Assembly: GCF_000003815.2 (NCBI RefSeq)
Contig: NC_049983.1
Coordinates: forward strand, 17,516,746-17,580,745
DNA from: Branchiostoma floridae
Lineage: Eukaryota > Chordata > Leptocardii > Amphioxiformes > Branchiostomatidae
DNA length: 64,000 nucleotides
Direction of reading: 5' to 3'
A program made the position numbers and the translations under genes. Positions 32,179 through 45,000 of this stretch are shown here, piece by piece (within the stretch, counting starts at the first letter, position 1; the number at the start of each line of letters is the position of its first letter). The notes below the pieces were generated by a model. That model worked only from the letters and a program-made list of their open reading frames with translations. It was not told the origin of the DNA and made no database searches.

Positions 32179-32278
32179 NNNNNNNNNNNNNNNNNNNNNN
32201 NNNNNNNNNNNNNNNNNNNNNNNNNNNNNNNNNNNNNNNNNNNNNNNNNNNNNNNNNNNNNNNNNNNNNNNNNNNNNN
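32179..32278. other. assembly gap (100 N) between near-duplicate flanks
   Basis: Exactly 100 N, the conventional size for an unknown gap. Both sides contain ATTCATG...CATGTGTAACTTTATAAT sequence, so the gap separates either tandem copies or two haplotype copies of the same piece. Confidence 0.95.
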
Positions 32279-32956
32279 TTATATGCAGTCTTTTTTTGAC
32301 ATTCATGCATTTCATGTGTAACTTTATAATTGCTTTCTATGGGTATCTCTCCTACTAAGAAAAAGGTCATTTTTCCCATCGACCTCTGCTCGGAGTGTGA
32401 GTTTAACTGTTATTTCTCCTGCTTTGTTTTTGGTACGCAGTCTATTTTGTTCTTGTGCCCTTCATTATATTTGAGTACACTGTTAGTCAAGTGGAAGTGA
32501 GTGTTATGTCAATGAAAGAGGCTATTAAACCCACAGATATTGTTTTTGGTTCAGTTGTATTTTCCATATGAGTGACACATTCACCAGAGAGTGGTTAATG
32601 GTATTGGTCAATGGACATGCGTAATGACAATCAAAACCCTGCTTGCATAATTAATGAAATGCAACTAAACAATATGTATGGTGATAATGGTCATCTATCA
32701 TTCTATGAATCATGAGAGACTCAATATTCCACTGAAGTGTGAAATCTTGAAAGTCTTGTTGCTAATCCATAATGTCATTCTTTTTTCTTGTCCTTTTTTT
32801 ATAGCAGGTTGATAAAAATAAGGCCATTTGACCACTACTGGGCAATAAAAGTTGATGGGTGGTGGAAATAATCAAGCAAGAGATCTGATAGTAGTTACAT
32901 TAGAGAAACATTAGTTTTCAACTGATCTTGTCATTATTATCTTGTCATTATTGCAG

Positions 32957-33346
32957 GTTCGAGGAGACCTTGCTTGGCGGGTTAGTGATGGTACCGCGGC
33001 ACAGGCTGATGCAGCAGCTGCCCACTCCGGGCCGGCAGACAAGGATTCCAAAGTTGCCTCCCCTTCCACTCCGAGATCTGCCACCAAGAAGCGCAAGCAG
33101 AGGGACATCCTGCTTAAGTCAGGTGGAGAGTCGGAGCAGTCAGCTACACCAGTCATCCACAGCAGGAGAACCACCTTTGCTAACTTTGTGAGGGACTCGC
33201 TACTCACCATGTCCAAGCCCAAGTACAAGGTGGCCAAGACTGCCATCTGGGACATATTCGGCAAGCTGGACATGTTTGATGACTCATCTTCTTCCGATGA
33301 TGAGGACGAAGAACCTGTTGCTCTTGCTCCTCCTCTGTTGAGATGA
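32957..33346 (+). CDS. MADF-domain protein, exon 2 (BESS-like tail)
   Basis: 129 codons to the stop, acceptor TCATTATTGCAG, phase 0 join (RLQRR then VRGDLAW). It has Ala/Ser-rich and Lys-rich spacers (ATKKRKQRD is a likely nuclear signal), then RTTFANFVRDSLLTMSK and KTAIWDIFGKLDMF, a helical pair spaced like the BESS interaction motif found at the C-terminus of MADF proteins, then an acidic tail DDSSSSDDEDEEP. The whole protein is about 351 residues and nuclear by inference. The 3' part of this exon recurs three times downstream. Confidence 0.8.
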   Translation, partial: VRGDLAWRVSDGTAAQADAAAAHSGPADKDSKVASPSTPRSATKKRKQRDILLKSGGESEQSATPVIHSRRTTFANFVRDSLLTMSKPKYKVAKTAIWDIFGKLDMFDDSSSSDDEDEEPVALAPPLLR

Positions 33347-34165
33347 ACATGCCTGCACTAGCAGCAATCAGTCGGGACATTAAGTTGGATTTTGTTGGCG
33401 ATACTCACAGGCAGTGAGCCTAAGTAGTAATAAGAGTAGATTATTTTTTGTGAAAACGCCAGATTTACAGGAATTGTACATGCGTTTTTTTATATCCGGA
33501 CATGCATCGTTTTCTCCCATGATGATGAAGAACCTGTTGCTATTGCTCCTCCTCTGATGAGATGAACATGCACTAGCAGCAATCAGTCAGGACAAGTAGG
33601 ATTTTTTTTGGCAATACAGGGAGCGAGTAAACACATTCTTTTATTTCCAGGCATAGTTTTCTTTGGATGATTTGAAGAAGAAGACATTTTCTTCTGATGC
33701 ACAGAGACAGACAAATTTTGTACGAGTCAAAGTCATTTCTTGGATCAATGTCATCACATAGGATATAGCACTTCTTTTGGTGTTTGTTAATTTTCATTTT
33801 CTACATTTGAAAAGGGCACAAAACACTGGTGGCCAAGACTGCAATGGACATTTGGGACATATTCGACAAGCTGGACATTTTTGTATTTGATGATGAACCT
33901 GTTGCTCTTGCTCCTCCTCTACTGAGATGAACATGCACTAGCAGTAATCAGTCAGGACAAGTAGGCTTTTTTTTGTGACAGTACAGGGTGGCCAAGACTG
34001 TAATTAGTGGGACATATTTGGCAAGCTAGACATGTTTAATAACTCATCTTCTGATGATGATGATGAACCTGATGCTCTTGCTCCTCCTCTACTGAGATAA
34101 AACATGCACTAGCAGCAATCAATCAGGACAAGTGGGATTGATCTTTTTTTGCGATACTCACAGGG
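33347..34165 (+). repeat. Three decaying tandem copies of the MADF gene's 3' end
   Basis: Copies at about 33518-33625, 33828-33985 and 33988-34170. Each keeps GAACCTG(T/A)TGCT, TGCTCCTCCTCT, GAGAT(G/A)AA and GCACTAGCAG(C/T)AATCA; the last two also keep GTGGCCAAGACTG and GACATATT(C/T)G(A/G)CAAGCT. They carry indels and stops relative to the parent exon. GGGAGCGAGT recurs between them. Confidence 0.8.
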
Positions 34166-35882
34166 AGCGAGTCTAAGAGTATAATATTCTTGAAATGGAT
34201 GGATTACAGGAATTGTACATGCATTTTTTTATATATCCAGACATGCATAGTTTTGCTAGGATTATTTGTTCTTCTTGGATAGTTTACAGAAGAAAATAGT
34301 TTCTTTTAATTTGTTAGATTTTCTAGAGAGGCAGACTGTTTTGTATGCGTCACAGACACCCAGTCATTCCTTAGTTGTAAAAAGCCATCTCTTTTGGCGT
34401 TTATTAGATAATTTTGTTGTTTTCTACTTTTGTTAAGTACATAGAACACTGGCAGCCAGAAAGAGAGATAATCATTGTAATTCTGAACAGAACAGTCTGT
34501 ATTATATAATTATCTTTATGTCAAACCTGTGACGCGAAAACGTTCGATACGGGTGTCCCGGACCGGCTGATAACTTTCCGTACGGCCCGGGGTTATCACA
34601 CGGGCTTCATTCGAATAAATCAAACTGTTTCGAGTGGGCCGAGTACGGCGCCATCGAAAGTTCGAATACCTGATTCGGACGTTGGAACATTGCTGTTGCA
34701 ACACGTTTGGTTCGAGGACACCAAATTTGTTCAATTTCTGGCGCATTTCGCATCAAAACATGGGTTTTCTCAGGTGGGTATGACATAAATTCGGCCGGAG
34801 GGTGATCCGACCCGCGGTCGGGCTGATACCTTGGGCGATACGGAATACACCGTGTTGTATTCTATATATAATGTAGGCCATCTCAGTGTCACTATTGGAC
34901 ATACATGTGCACTATGCATTGAGCCTAGAGTCCAGCCTTGTTTGCTTTGGTCCACTCTCGAAGGTCACTACCCTGGCAGGCTACACTATGCATTCATTAC
35001 ATCAAAACTTTTCTGAACTGTGACAATGTGTTTGTTTTCAATTTACTCATGCCCAATTCCCCATATTATCATGGCATAAATCATATTTATAATTCAACCC
35101 AGACTTTCAGATTTTCCTTAGTTTATGACAACTACTCCAAGGTAGGGCCTTCCTTATTTCAAAGTTCTTTTCCTAGCTCTCATGTTGGCATAAAACAAAT
35201 GTCAGTGCATAACTCATAGGGAATTATACAAAGAAATGTGACTGGTCTTTAAATTTGGGCCTCATCCATAACAATTCTGGCCTTGCAGAAACTCATACAA
35301 ATGTACTACAATTAATTTATAGACTGTAATGGGCTGATATCTCAACTATATTGCACCATGTAACATAGACCCTGTTTGACTTTAGACTTAAGTCATGTAT
35401 TTCCATAAGATATTTTTGGTCCTCTCTATTCACAGAATCTGATACACTATATCATAAGCAGCTTTTTATTTATTATTGCCTCCAAATATTTAAAAAAAAT
35501 GAGAAATTTTGAAAATGACTTTTGTCTTACAAGTATTTAACTCAATAACTGCACATTCCGTGTGAGAATAAAATTCCTATTCTAATTCATTGTGTATTGC
35601 CTATGAGACTACAAAACATATTGCTGATAAAAGGGATCCAAAACCCCTCACAACAATGTCAAGCAGGGCTCAAACCCTCACCCTTCAGATCCAAACAATC
35701 AGCAATTTCAAATCTACAGCTGAACTTTCGGAAGGGACATAAAACGGGGGTCCCGTTTTCGAGGAGGTCCCTCAAGCACATTTATCAGCCTCATTACTCC
35801 AAAATACCTACTGGCTGCAAATGATACACGAGATGTATTATTATTATCATTTTTATAAAACATTAAGTTACAGTATTCATGT
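34166..35882. other. intergenic region between convergent MADF and RBR genes
   Basis: Mostly AT-rich. A CpG-rich island-like stretch at about 34525-34850 (ACGCGAAAACGTTCGATACG, CCCGACCGCGGGTCGGATC on the complement) stands out from its surroundings but I cannot assign it. The 3' UTR of the RBR gene lies at the right edge. Confidence 0.4.
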
Positions 35883-35999
35883 TTAATTCTTCTTCGCTGT
35901 CAGCCTGTGAAGATTCTGTAAGCATCTCTTCCCAGCATGCAACAGACGTCCCAGCCTCTCCTCAACTGTAGAAGGACAGGGCTTCTCTTCCTCCAAAAT
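35883..35999 (-). CDS. RBR ligase exon 14 (C-terminus)
   Basis: ILEEEKPCPSTVEERLGR through HRLTAKKN and a TAA stop. Acceptor CTTCAG. Confidence 0.85.
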   Translation of the reverse strand: MLEEEKPCPSTVEERLGRLLHAGKRCLQNLHRLTAKKN

Positions 36000-38900
36000 C
36001 TGAAGACAGAATTGAAAAAAAAAGCAAACATTTTAGCAAACATGTTATCTCAAGTATACAATATGTCTTGTAATACTAGACAACATGTTTCCATTGTGTT
36101 ACTACAGTGTACTACAGAATAGTTTTATCCACAAACTTAAAACACTGCTGACAGCTCCTTTCTCCATCCCTATTAGTGGATTAAGTATGGTACATTGTAC
36201 TTTTAAGTTAAGTAGGTTAATGGTAAAGCAATGAACATCTGAGCTCACCCTGTTTATGGAGTCCTGAATGAATGTCATCTTTCTCCACAGGTTCAGAATG
36301 GAGTTTCTCCTGACTCTCCTGCTGGTGTTACTCACAAGGACAGCTGTGAATTCTGCTGCCTGGTGCATCTGACAAATGAGAACACAACAGATTTACTTTG
36401 TTGCCTCAAAGTCGTTAGTCCATGGGCTTCTTCAGAACATTTGACTGTGAGGCTGTTCAACTGCTTCCCCTGGCATTACAAGACAGTACTGCAGTTATGA
36501 TCTTTTCTTGTTGCACCTGTGTGCCTAACTCTTACACTTTTCAACTTTCACAGTTTACAGTACTGTAAATGCAGAAATGTTTGCGGTGGATTAGTTTTCG
36601 CGGTGACCACTTCACCGCGAATTTAAAACCACCGCGAACATTTTTTCTATTATGATATTAGATTGCAGTCTATGGTGTTACCACGAACTTAAATCCACCG
36701 CGAAAAGTCCTTTTTCCCGCTACTGCGAAATTAAATCACTGCGAACTTAAATACATTTACAGTAATCTCCAAGCAGATCCTACAATGGCATAAGATAGTA
36801 CCAAACTGGCCAAGGAGTGTAGTCAGCCAAGAGGTGTCCATTTGCCCCCGGTAGCGAAACACATTCCTAAGCTGGCTTCACTCCTCTGCCAGCTTTTGAT
36901 ACTACCTTATGCTACCGTAGGATCTGCTTTGAGATTAAGCTTACAGTTATTCTCTTTGAGCATGACCATACTTTACCTGCATGACCATGTCAGCAGCGCC
37001 CCCTGTCAGCTCCATGTATGTTGACAGGAGGTTGTCTGAGGTGTGTTCTTGTTTCCCTTCCACTAGTCTGTAGAAGAGCTGGACATCTGTAGAGAGCACC
37101 TGTAGTAAAACAAAACACTGTGTGATCAAATACTAATAATCGGAAAAGTTATTTCTGAAATACAAACATTTTTCTTTTTTGTAAACTGCTTCAAAGATTT
37201 TGACAGTTCCAACAACGTACAGGTAATTTTTTTTGCTTTAAGATAATCTGTTTAAATTTGTAGTTAAAATGGAGCATTAGCAGTACTTTTAGGTTTAAGG
37301 TTGAAACAATAGTAGAACTACAGTCAGAGAACAAACATTTTTGAGGTAGTTTTACGTTCACGATGAGGATTAAGTAACAAAGAAACTACATGCGTGTACA
37401 AACAAAAAACTTGTGCTAACGTATAATTTACCATTTTTCTGGCCAGTTTCCATGCTTGTTTGTACGTATGTGTGAGCCTTGTTTGTCCCTGAGCCTTCCT
37501 ATGCTCCAGGGAAGCCTTGTACCATCTCTGTTGGTACAGCGACATGTTCTTGACTTGCAGGTTGTCGATCTCTATTGCCTGTAAAACAACCATAACAAAA
37601 TGTCATAAACAGATCTAAAAGTGAAGTCACTTAGCTTTAAGGAGTTCCATATAGACTATAGACTATAGGAAAGTAATGATGGACACTGGACAGCTTAAGA
37701 TGTCTTGACAAGCCCTCTGACAGTTTGTACAGTTCAACTAAAACTCTATGTAAACTTTTGTTAACTATTATTAATTATAATAGTAATAAATACAAAATAT
37801 AAAACCAAGGAGGTTAAAAAGACCTTTATTTAACCTCCTTGATAAAACATTATGTTTCTCCAGTAGTGTGTACCAAAGAAAATCTTGAAAGTTCATTACA
37901 ACTTCTTTTCCAAAACAACATATAGTGCTTTCAAACAGACTCAGTCTCAGGAAAGATTTTTATAAGCTGAATCATCTGCAAAGCAATGGTCACAAATGAC
38001 ATTTCGTTAGAATGGCATATATGTACCTCTAGGGCGTATGGCTTCTTTGGGCAGGTGAAAGTCCCATTTTTGTAGTGCAGCTGATACTCCTGCCCACAGG
38101 TCCAACAGAAACTGGTGCCACAGATACAGCTCATGTGAGGACAGCCTCCGTTTTTTTCCATTGGATGATTACAAGATGGACACTTCTTGGTCATCGCTGT
38201 GTATGTCGTTTCCTCCAAAAGACCCAAGGGGTTTCCTGAAGAAAAGAAGGAGAGTTAGATTTTTCAATGGCTGTCTGTGTACAAAACACAGTAAGTTAAG
38301 CACATGTTGTGGGTAAGGGTTTAACCACTCAACCACATGAAGGGCTTTAGCTTCCGGTCCCCGTATTTTTGTTTCCTGATTCCAGGTTCCTGTCTTGTCT
38401 GAAAAGGTTTGGAACATTCCACGATTACAAAATAATAGTTAATTATAAATAATAAATAATAAATAATTAAAATATATGTCAACATTTTGGCATGAATTAT
38501 GCAAAGAAACACAACAGGGACTGCTATTAAAAGAGGACTTACCTTAAAGTGACCATTATTTCTTCATATCTTTAAATCTATCTACACGTATTTATTCGAT
38601 AAAAAGTCCACCTGAATCAAGTCAATTATTTAATGTTATATTTCCCCTACCATTTGTAATTCAAACCCTGCTCTGTTATTTTGTGACTGGATCAGTTCTA
38701 TGATTGTTATGCTTTACCTATTCTCCTACACAAATGACATGACCTATACAATTTACCTGGCAAAGGCTCCGCTAAACTGGGCTGAGACTTCCACTTTGGT
38801 GGGTGTGATCTCTGAACAGCTGCCCACCGATCAGACTCTATTATCAAATACTGGATACTACTACTGCAGCTACTACTCCTCCTCCTCCTCTTACTACTAC

Positions 38901-39004
38901 TACTAAACTTACTGCCTTGTACTTCTGCAATTGCGAAGAGGAAGGAAGAGACTCGGGAGCTATATTACGGCTGGATACCAGGCTAAGGTAGCAGGCCAGT
39001 GAGG

Positions 39005-39056
<52 letters not shown>

Positions 39057-42000
39057 TTCTACTAGACTTAGGCCCGATCTAGACACATTTTTTCCCGATA
39101 TAGCCGCATCCGCCGATATCGGGGCGCATCTAAACACATTTTGCAAATGGTAGCGCGGGATATCCGCTCGTAGCACGGGACACCCGCGGCACGGAACATT
39201 CGTGACCCCTTTTGACCTCTGGTGACACATCCCGCGGATTTCAAAATGGCGGGAATGCCGCTAGCTTTTCCACTCGTTGTCAATCAGGTAATGTTCTTTC
39301 TGTATCTCATGCGCATGAGACGCCATGCAAGGGTAGGGCGCAGGAGGCGATTGAGATACAGGGAGAGACGACAGCTGCCGGCTAGAGTGAACGCAGCATT
39401 CTTTCTCGCTGCCCTGACTGTGGCGGAGGGTGGAGAGCCTGTACACCGGGGTGTACCAAGGAATCCCGCGTCCTTTTGGGATCTCCTCCTCCGACCATAC
39501 ACTTATAAGAAAGGCAGTTTCTGCATGGCTCCATGTGCAACGGGAGCGCCCAGCTTTTCCCTCCGCCATCTTGCTCTCCCGCGCTAATATGCCGCTGTTC
39601 CCGCGTTATATGCTAATGAGCCCGCGTTAACTGTAGTTATATGCTAATGAGCTTCGCGAATTCGGGGAGCATCTACATGCGCGCAGAACATGTCGGGGAC
39701 CCCTGCTAAGGTATCGGTAAGGTATCGTTAGATGGCTTACGAATGGTCCGGACCATTCGGGAGAAATTTTCCCGATATAGTAATGGCGATATAGTAGTTG
39801 ACGCTGAAAAAAAGCTGTCGGCGAGAGGTAGTAGGCTCGCCGATATCGGGAAAAACTGTGTGTAGATCGCGCCTTACTGTCGCTGTATTTCCCTCAGGTG
39901 TTCCTGAGCCTGCTGACAGGTAGCAGGCCAGTGAGGCTACCACTACTACTACTACTACTATTACAGTAACTACTACTACTACTACCACTACTAGACTTAC
40001 TGTCCTGTATCTCCCGCAGGTGCTCCTGCGCCTGCTGACAGCCAGTGAGGCTCCGCCCTGCAGAGGCTGCACCACATGGATCCACACTCACACGTCACCG
40101 GTACGGGGTCACCGACCTCGCCTTGAGACAGGACACACATTAGCCATTAGGCCACGCAAATATCATTCTCTGTACAACATCATTTGAGGGCCACAGATTC
40201 TATGCTTTGAAACGGAGGTTTTTGGTCTGTTTCATCAGGTTGGTAACTCACTGAATAGACTCTTTCCACACAACCATTGTTTTATTTCTACCATTGTTTT
40301 AATGACTGTCACCTTTCTCAAGGCAGTTCTGACATGTTCATATTGTACTGTAGCTATACCTGGTGCAAGTTGTGTCACCTATCATCATCATCATCATCAT
40401 CACTATATAGCTGCAGTGCAATAAGGACCAGTCAGAATTGACCTGCAGAAGATGACAGTCTGTCACTGAAACTTTGGTGGAAATTAAACAATGTTTGTGT
40501 AAGAAGAGTCTCTTTATTCAATCTTGTTACAGAGTTGAGCTGGCCTGCATCTAAATTTCCTTGGGCCTGTGGAACCATTCAAGTTCAAGTGCTGACAAGC
40601 GCTGGGACTGAACCTGTACCACATGGGGGGAGCGTGAGGTAGTTCCTGCCGAGGTCAGGGCGGCTAAGAGGGTGTTTGTGCAGGTGTTGACAGTGCGCGG
40701 GTGTGAGGTGCCTCAGGTGGCTCGCCAGCTGTACCAGGCTGGAACTGCGCCAGGTGTTTCAGGCAAGACACCAGCCTTACTTCCTGTTGTATCACTTGAA
40801 CATCTGCGTGTTATCTTTTACAACCTTGTGCAGCTTGTGTGTATTTTTTATTGAATAAACAGCTGTCTAATGGCATTAAAGACTGCCTGTAGGTTTGTTT
40901 GGTGTTTTTTCAAGTTTTCTTGAGAATTCTCCTCAGTAAAAACTGCATTGACTATTGATGCATGTTGGGACTTATTATACATCTGTAAGCAGCGATACCT
41001 ATTTTATAACTTCAGGGCAAGTCTTAACCAGTCAGAACTGCACTGAGGAAGGTCGCAGTTGCTCACAAAAATGTTGGCTGTGACTTGTTTGTTTGTGTGT
41101 TTGTTTGTTTATCTAGATCGGCATCAAAATGTACATTGTAAATAATGAACCTTATTACTTAATGTTAGCCAACATTTTGTGGTCTGCACGCTCTGATGCT
41201 CACCATGTCTGCTTCAAAAAAAAGAAAGGCAAAATCTTCACTTACCTGAGTGAACGACAGAGACCACTCTTCCACACTTGGCATCCCTGCACCAATGTAG
41301 ACTGCTGTCAGAATCCACGGCAACGTTATGGACCCTTCTCTGGTACAGGCAGTACAGTCTTGTCGGCAACAGTACCATCAGGAGGGTGTCATCCACAACC
41401 TCCGAACACTCGCACTCCTACAGACACAAGCAACATAAGCACAGCTTCCTCTACTTCCTAACAATGGCAAACTTTGGGCCGAGATGGGCTTGTAAAATTA
41501 AGTGGTTGCGGTGTTTCAAGGCGACAACACTTGAAACAGACCTAAACGAAAGCCTGCAGCTGCTCATATGGTAATTCTTAAAATTCATGACTCGACCGAC
41601 TCGACCACACAAGCAGAGGAAATTGCACTTAAACTAGATTAGACAAATTACTACTCGTGTTGATAGTAGCAGGATGGAAGGCACTGAACACTAAATGTAA
41701 AGTTTATCTATTTACGATTTTGTTTATTGTCTTCTTAAACAAATGGGTGGTCCTTTCACTTTCAACAAATTGACTTTTAATGAAGCCTCTTAATACAATT
41801 AAGTGCTGCTGACAAAAGAAGAGTAGATCACAATTAAACGATAGGCCACATTAAATGGATCATTTATAACTTTACTGCCTTAAAATCATTAGTGCTTCCA
41901 TTCAAAACACAAGTGATCTCAAGACTAGAGGCAGAGGTGGACAGGTGGCAGCTTGACTTCAATACACTCAAACCTTTACAAATGACAAATGACTCTACAT

Positions 42001-45000
42001 AAGGAACTTTTTGGTGGTCCCTTAAAGATAACTTTTCCCATTAGCATTAGCATAAACAATCTTTTCTATGGTAGCCACCTGTCCGTGCACATACACCAGA
42101 CTTTATTGGCCCTCTAAGTGGTCTTCTTTGGCAGGTTTGACTGTATTTCAACCACTCTGTTAGCGTGGAGCCTTGTCCGCTATGGTCGCTACCCACACAC
42201 TAAAGCGAAAAAGGCCGACTCCATGCTACCAATTAATCTGTGAGCAAAGGTTTCAGGTTTTACTGCATCTGAAGATACTCACAGGACAGGTGATGTCTGT
42301 CGACCCTTGCCTCACTTTCGTCCCCACATGGATTTCCCAGCATTCCCTGCAGAACCAGTGCAGACAGCCCTGTACAGCAAAGGCTGATGGGATATCCGCA
42401 GCACAGATGTCAGACCAGCAGATTCCACAGGTTGTAGGAAACTTTGCATTCTGGGAAGTGTCTTGAAGTTCATGCTCGTTTTCTTTCGGCTTCTTGAATA
42501 AAAACACATCAAAAGGTTGTAACAAGCAGTCCTTTTTCCCATCTTACTTTTCATAGCATTGCACAAATTGAACATTTTGAAAGTTAGATTAAGTATCCAA
42601 CAAAAAACCTACATTTTTACCTGGTGACTGTTTTTAACCTGGTGACTGTTTGTTCAAAATATTGTCTATCTGCTTTCTGTTTGCAATTGGGCAATTACGT
42701 TTCATCAATATGTAAGTAAGACAGAAACAGCAAAAAATGACATTATCAGCAACACCTACCTTCCCATAGCTAGACACCACTGCCTCAGACGGGAGCATTG
42801 ACCTGGTCTTGACTTTGCAGATTTCAGAGATGACTTTAAGTGAGTGGCTTTTCCGTTTCTTGTGTACTTGGTTGACCCTCTGACTTGGCCTGAAATGAAA
42901 TGTTGTTATTAGAAATTCATATTGACACGTTGGCAAAGTTAGTTTTTGCTTGGCTTTGAGGATCTTGCTAAGAGTGATAATATATACATGTAGGTATTAA
43001 TTGACAGAGATGATTAGTACACTGACCTGTTGTTAAGCTGGTTAGACAGGAAGCAGGCAGTTTGCCTGACAACATCCCCAACAGTCATGGCGACACTGCC
43101 TTTCCAGGATTCCCCCCAAGTCTCACAGTCCACAGCATCCTCCTCATCCGTCACAAGACTGAGTCTGTAGGGGGGAAATTCATGGTTAAATACTTGATAT
43201 TCTACTGTGCACAAAATTCTGGGCCACCAAGCAGATAATGGCAGAATGAAAGATTTCAATTGCTTTTCAGAGTATACAAAATAATAATAAATGAAATATA
43301 ATTGTTAAACATTTGGTTTCAAAATCATCATGCAAGATGTATTAATGGCCATTGCTCCATGGTTTTACTTTCTGAATGCTTGTTCTTTTGTTTCTTTCTG
43401 CTTCTTTTCTTATTAAGTTTCAGTTTCAGGCAACTAGGAAAACAATTATATAGTTTTATTTACCTGGTATTGCAGCATTCTTCAGTCTGTCCATTCTCGT
43501 CCACAATACTGATTTCTTCTCCAACTTCAAACAGCAGTTGAGCCCCTGTTGTGGTCATGTTTCTTCCCTCGCTCCCCTGACTCCTTACAAGATCACTCAA
43601 GTCCAGTCTAAGTACCCTGGGAACACACTGACCCTCCTGGTAACCCGCCCCACCCACGGCGACAAGTTCAACAGGCTTCAAGCTGTCTGTGGTAAGGAAC
43701 ACTTGGGCTGTCGGCTTCTCTTCATAAACTTCAAGAACTTCTGCATCATCTTTGTCATGAGAATTAGTTGTAGCACTGGCATACTCTTCAACAATGTCAC
43801 TGTCTTCAATGTCAGAAGTTATCTGTGAGCATACAATTGCACTTCCTTTGGGGTGTACAAATATGTCAGTAGAGGAGGCAACGTTGGGAACACTGCAGCC
43901 TTTTCCAAATACAGGTTCCATACGGCGTTGCTTCCTTCTGGTGGTGTTTGTAGTATCAAGCAGAGCAGCCAACACTTCTCCAGTCGAAGGCAGTTCTTGG
44001 CGTGCTTCTAAAAGCTCCTCAGTGTCACTTTCTGCATCAGGGTCTTCAGTTCCTTCCAGGAACGTACCAAGCTTGTGGAAGTCTGCCCTGCTGTAGCCCC
44101 CGTGCCAGTGGTCAGACTTCTTGTCTCGCTGATGTTTGGTCTTCTTCAAAGTCTTTGTACGGGGAGTCTCCTCTGCAGAACAATAATCAATATGACAATA
44201 GATTAAACTAAATTGTTCCTAATTTTTAATTTTTTGATTTTTCACAGATGCTTTTTAATGTTAGCCAGTATAGATTAACCATATGTTACACTGCTGTAAC
44301 TACCTGTATATAAGAATCTTAGTGTCTTTTTGTGACTGAATTTTCCTGCCTCTAAAATGGTTATATAAATGAATAAAAGCAAAATACTTTGATATGGATT
44401 TACACAATTTAAGGGTGCTCATAACAGCAAAAATACTTACGTTTGCCAGAGCAGTGATACTGGTCAGGGAGGGTCTTTTTAGCGAATGCCCACAAACGCC
44501 CACTCTAGAGAAGTCCGCGCTGCATGAATCTCATTTTTTTTGCTTGGGATATGTCCACGTTGTGCTCCCATGTATTAATCCTGAGTTTCAAGTCAATCCA
44601 TCGACCCGAAGTGACATAAATCAAAGTTTTCGATTCTCGATGGTCTTTTTAGCGAACGCCCAGTAAAATGTCTTTTTAGCGAATGCCCACTATATCCACA
44701 AAAATATCGGCCGTCGCGCAACGACACCTAAACCTACCGCCACAAACATGTTCAAGATGGTGTCCCATTGATGTGTACGGAGTTTCCGTGCTTTACAAGC
44801 ATTTTAAGTCCCTGTTTTTCGTCAAAATGTACAGCGCCGATACTGCCATACTTTAACAATGGCAATTCAAAATGGCGGGCACTAGTCATGTGACCTCCTT
44901 GCGGGACTGTTCTATAAGTATCGCGGGAGGGACTGTTGTAGCATAGCTTATCATACAACCATTTTAGATTGAATTCTGAACAAGATTTTCAATTCATAGT

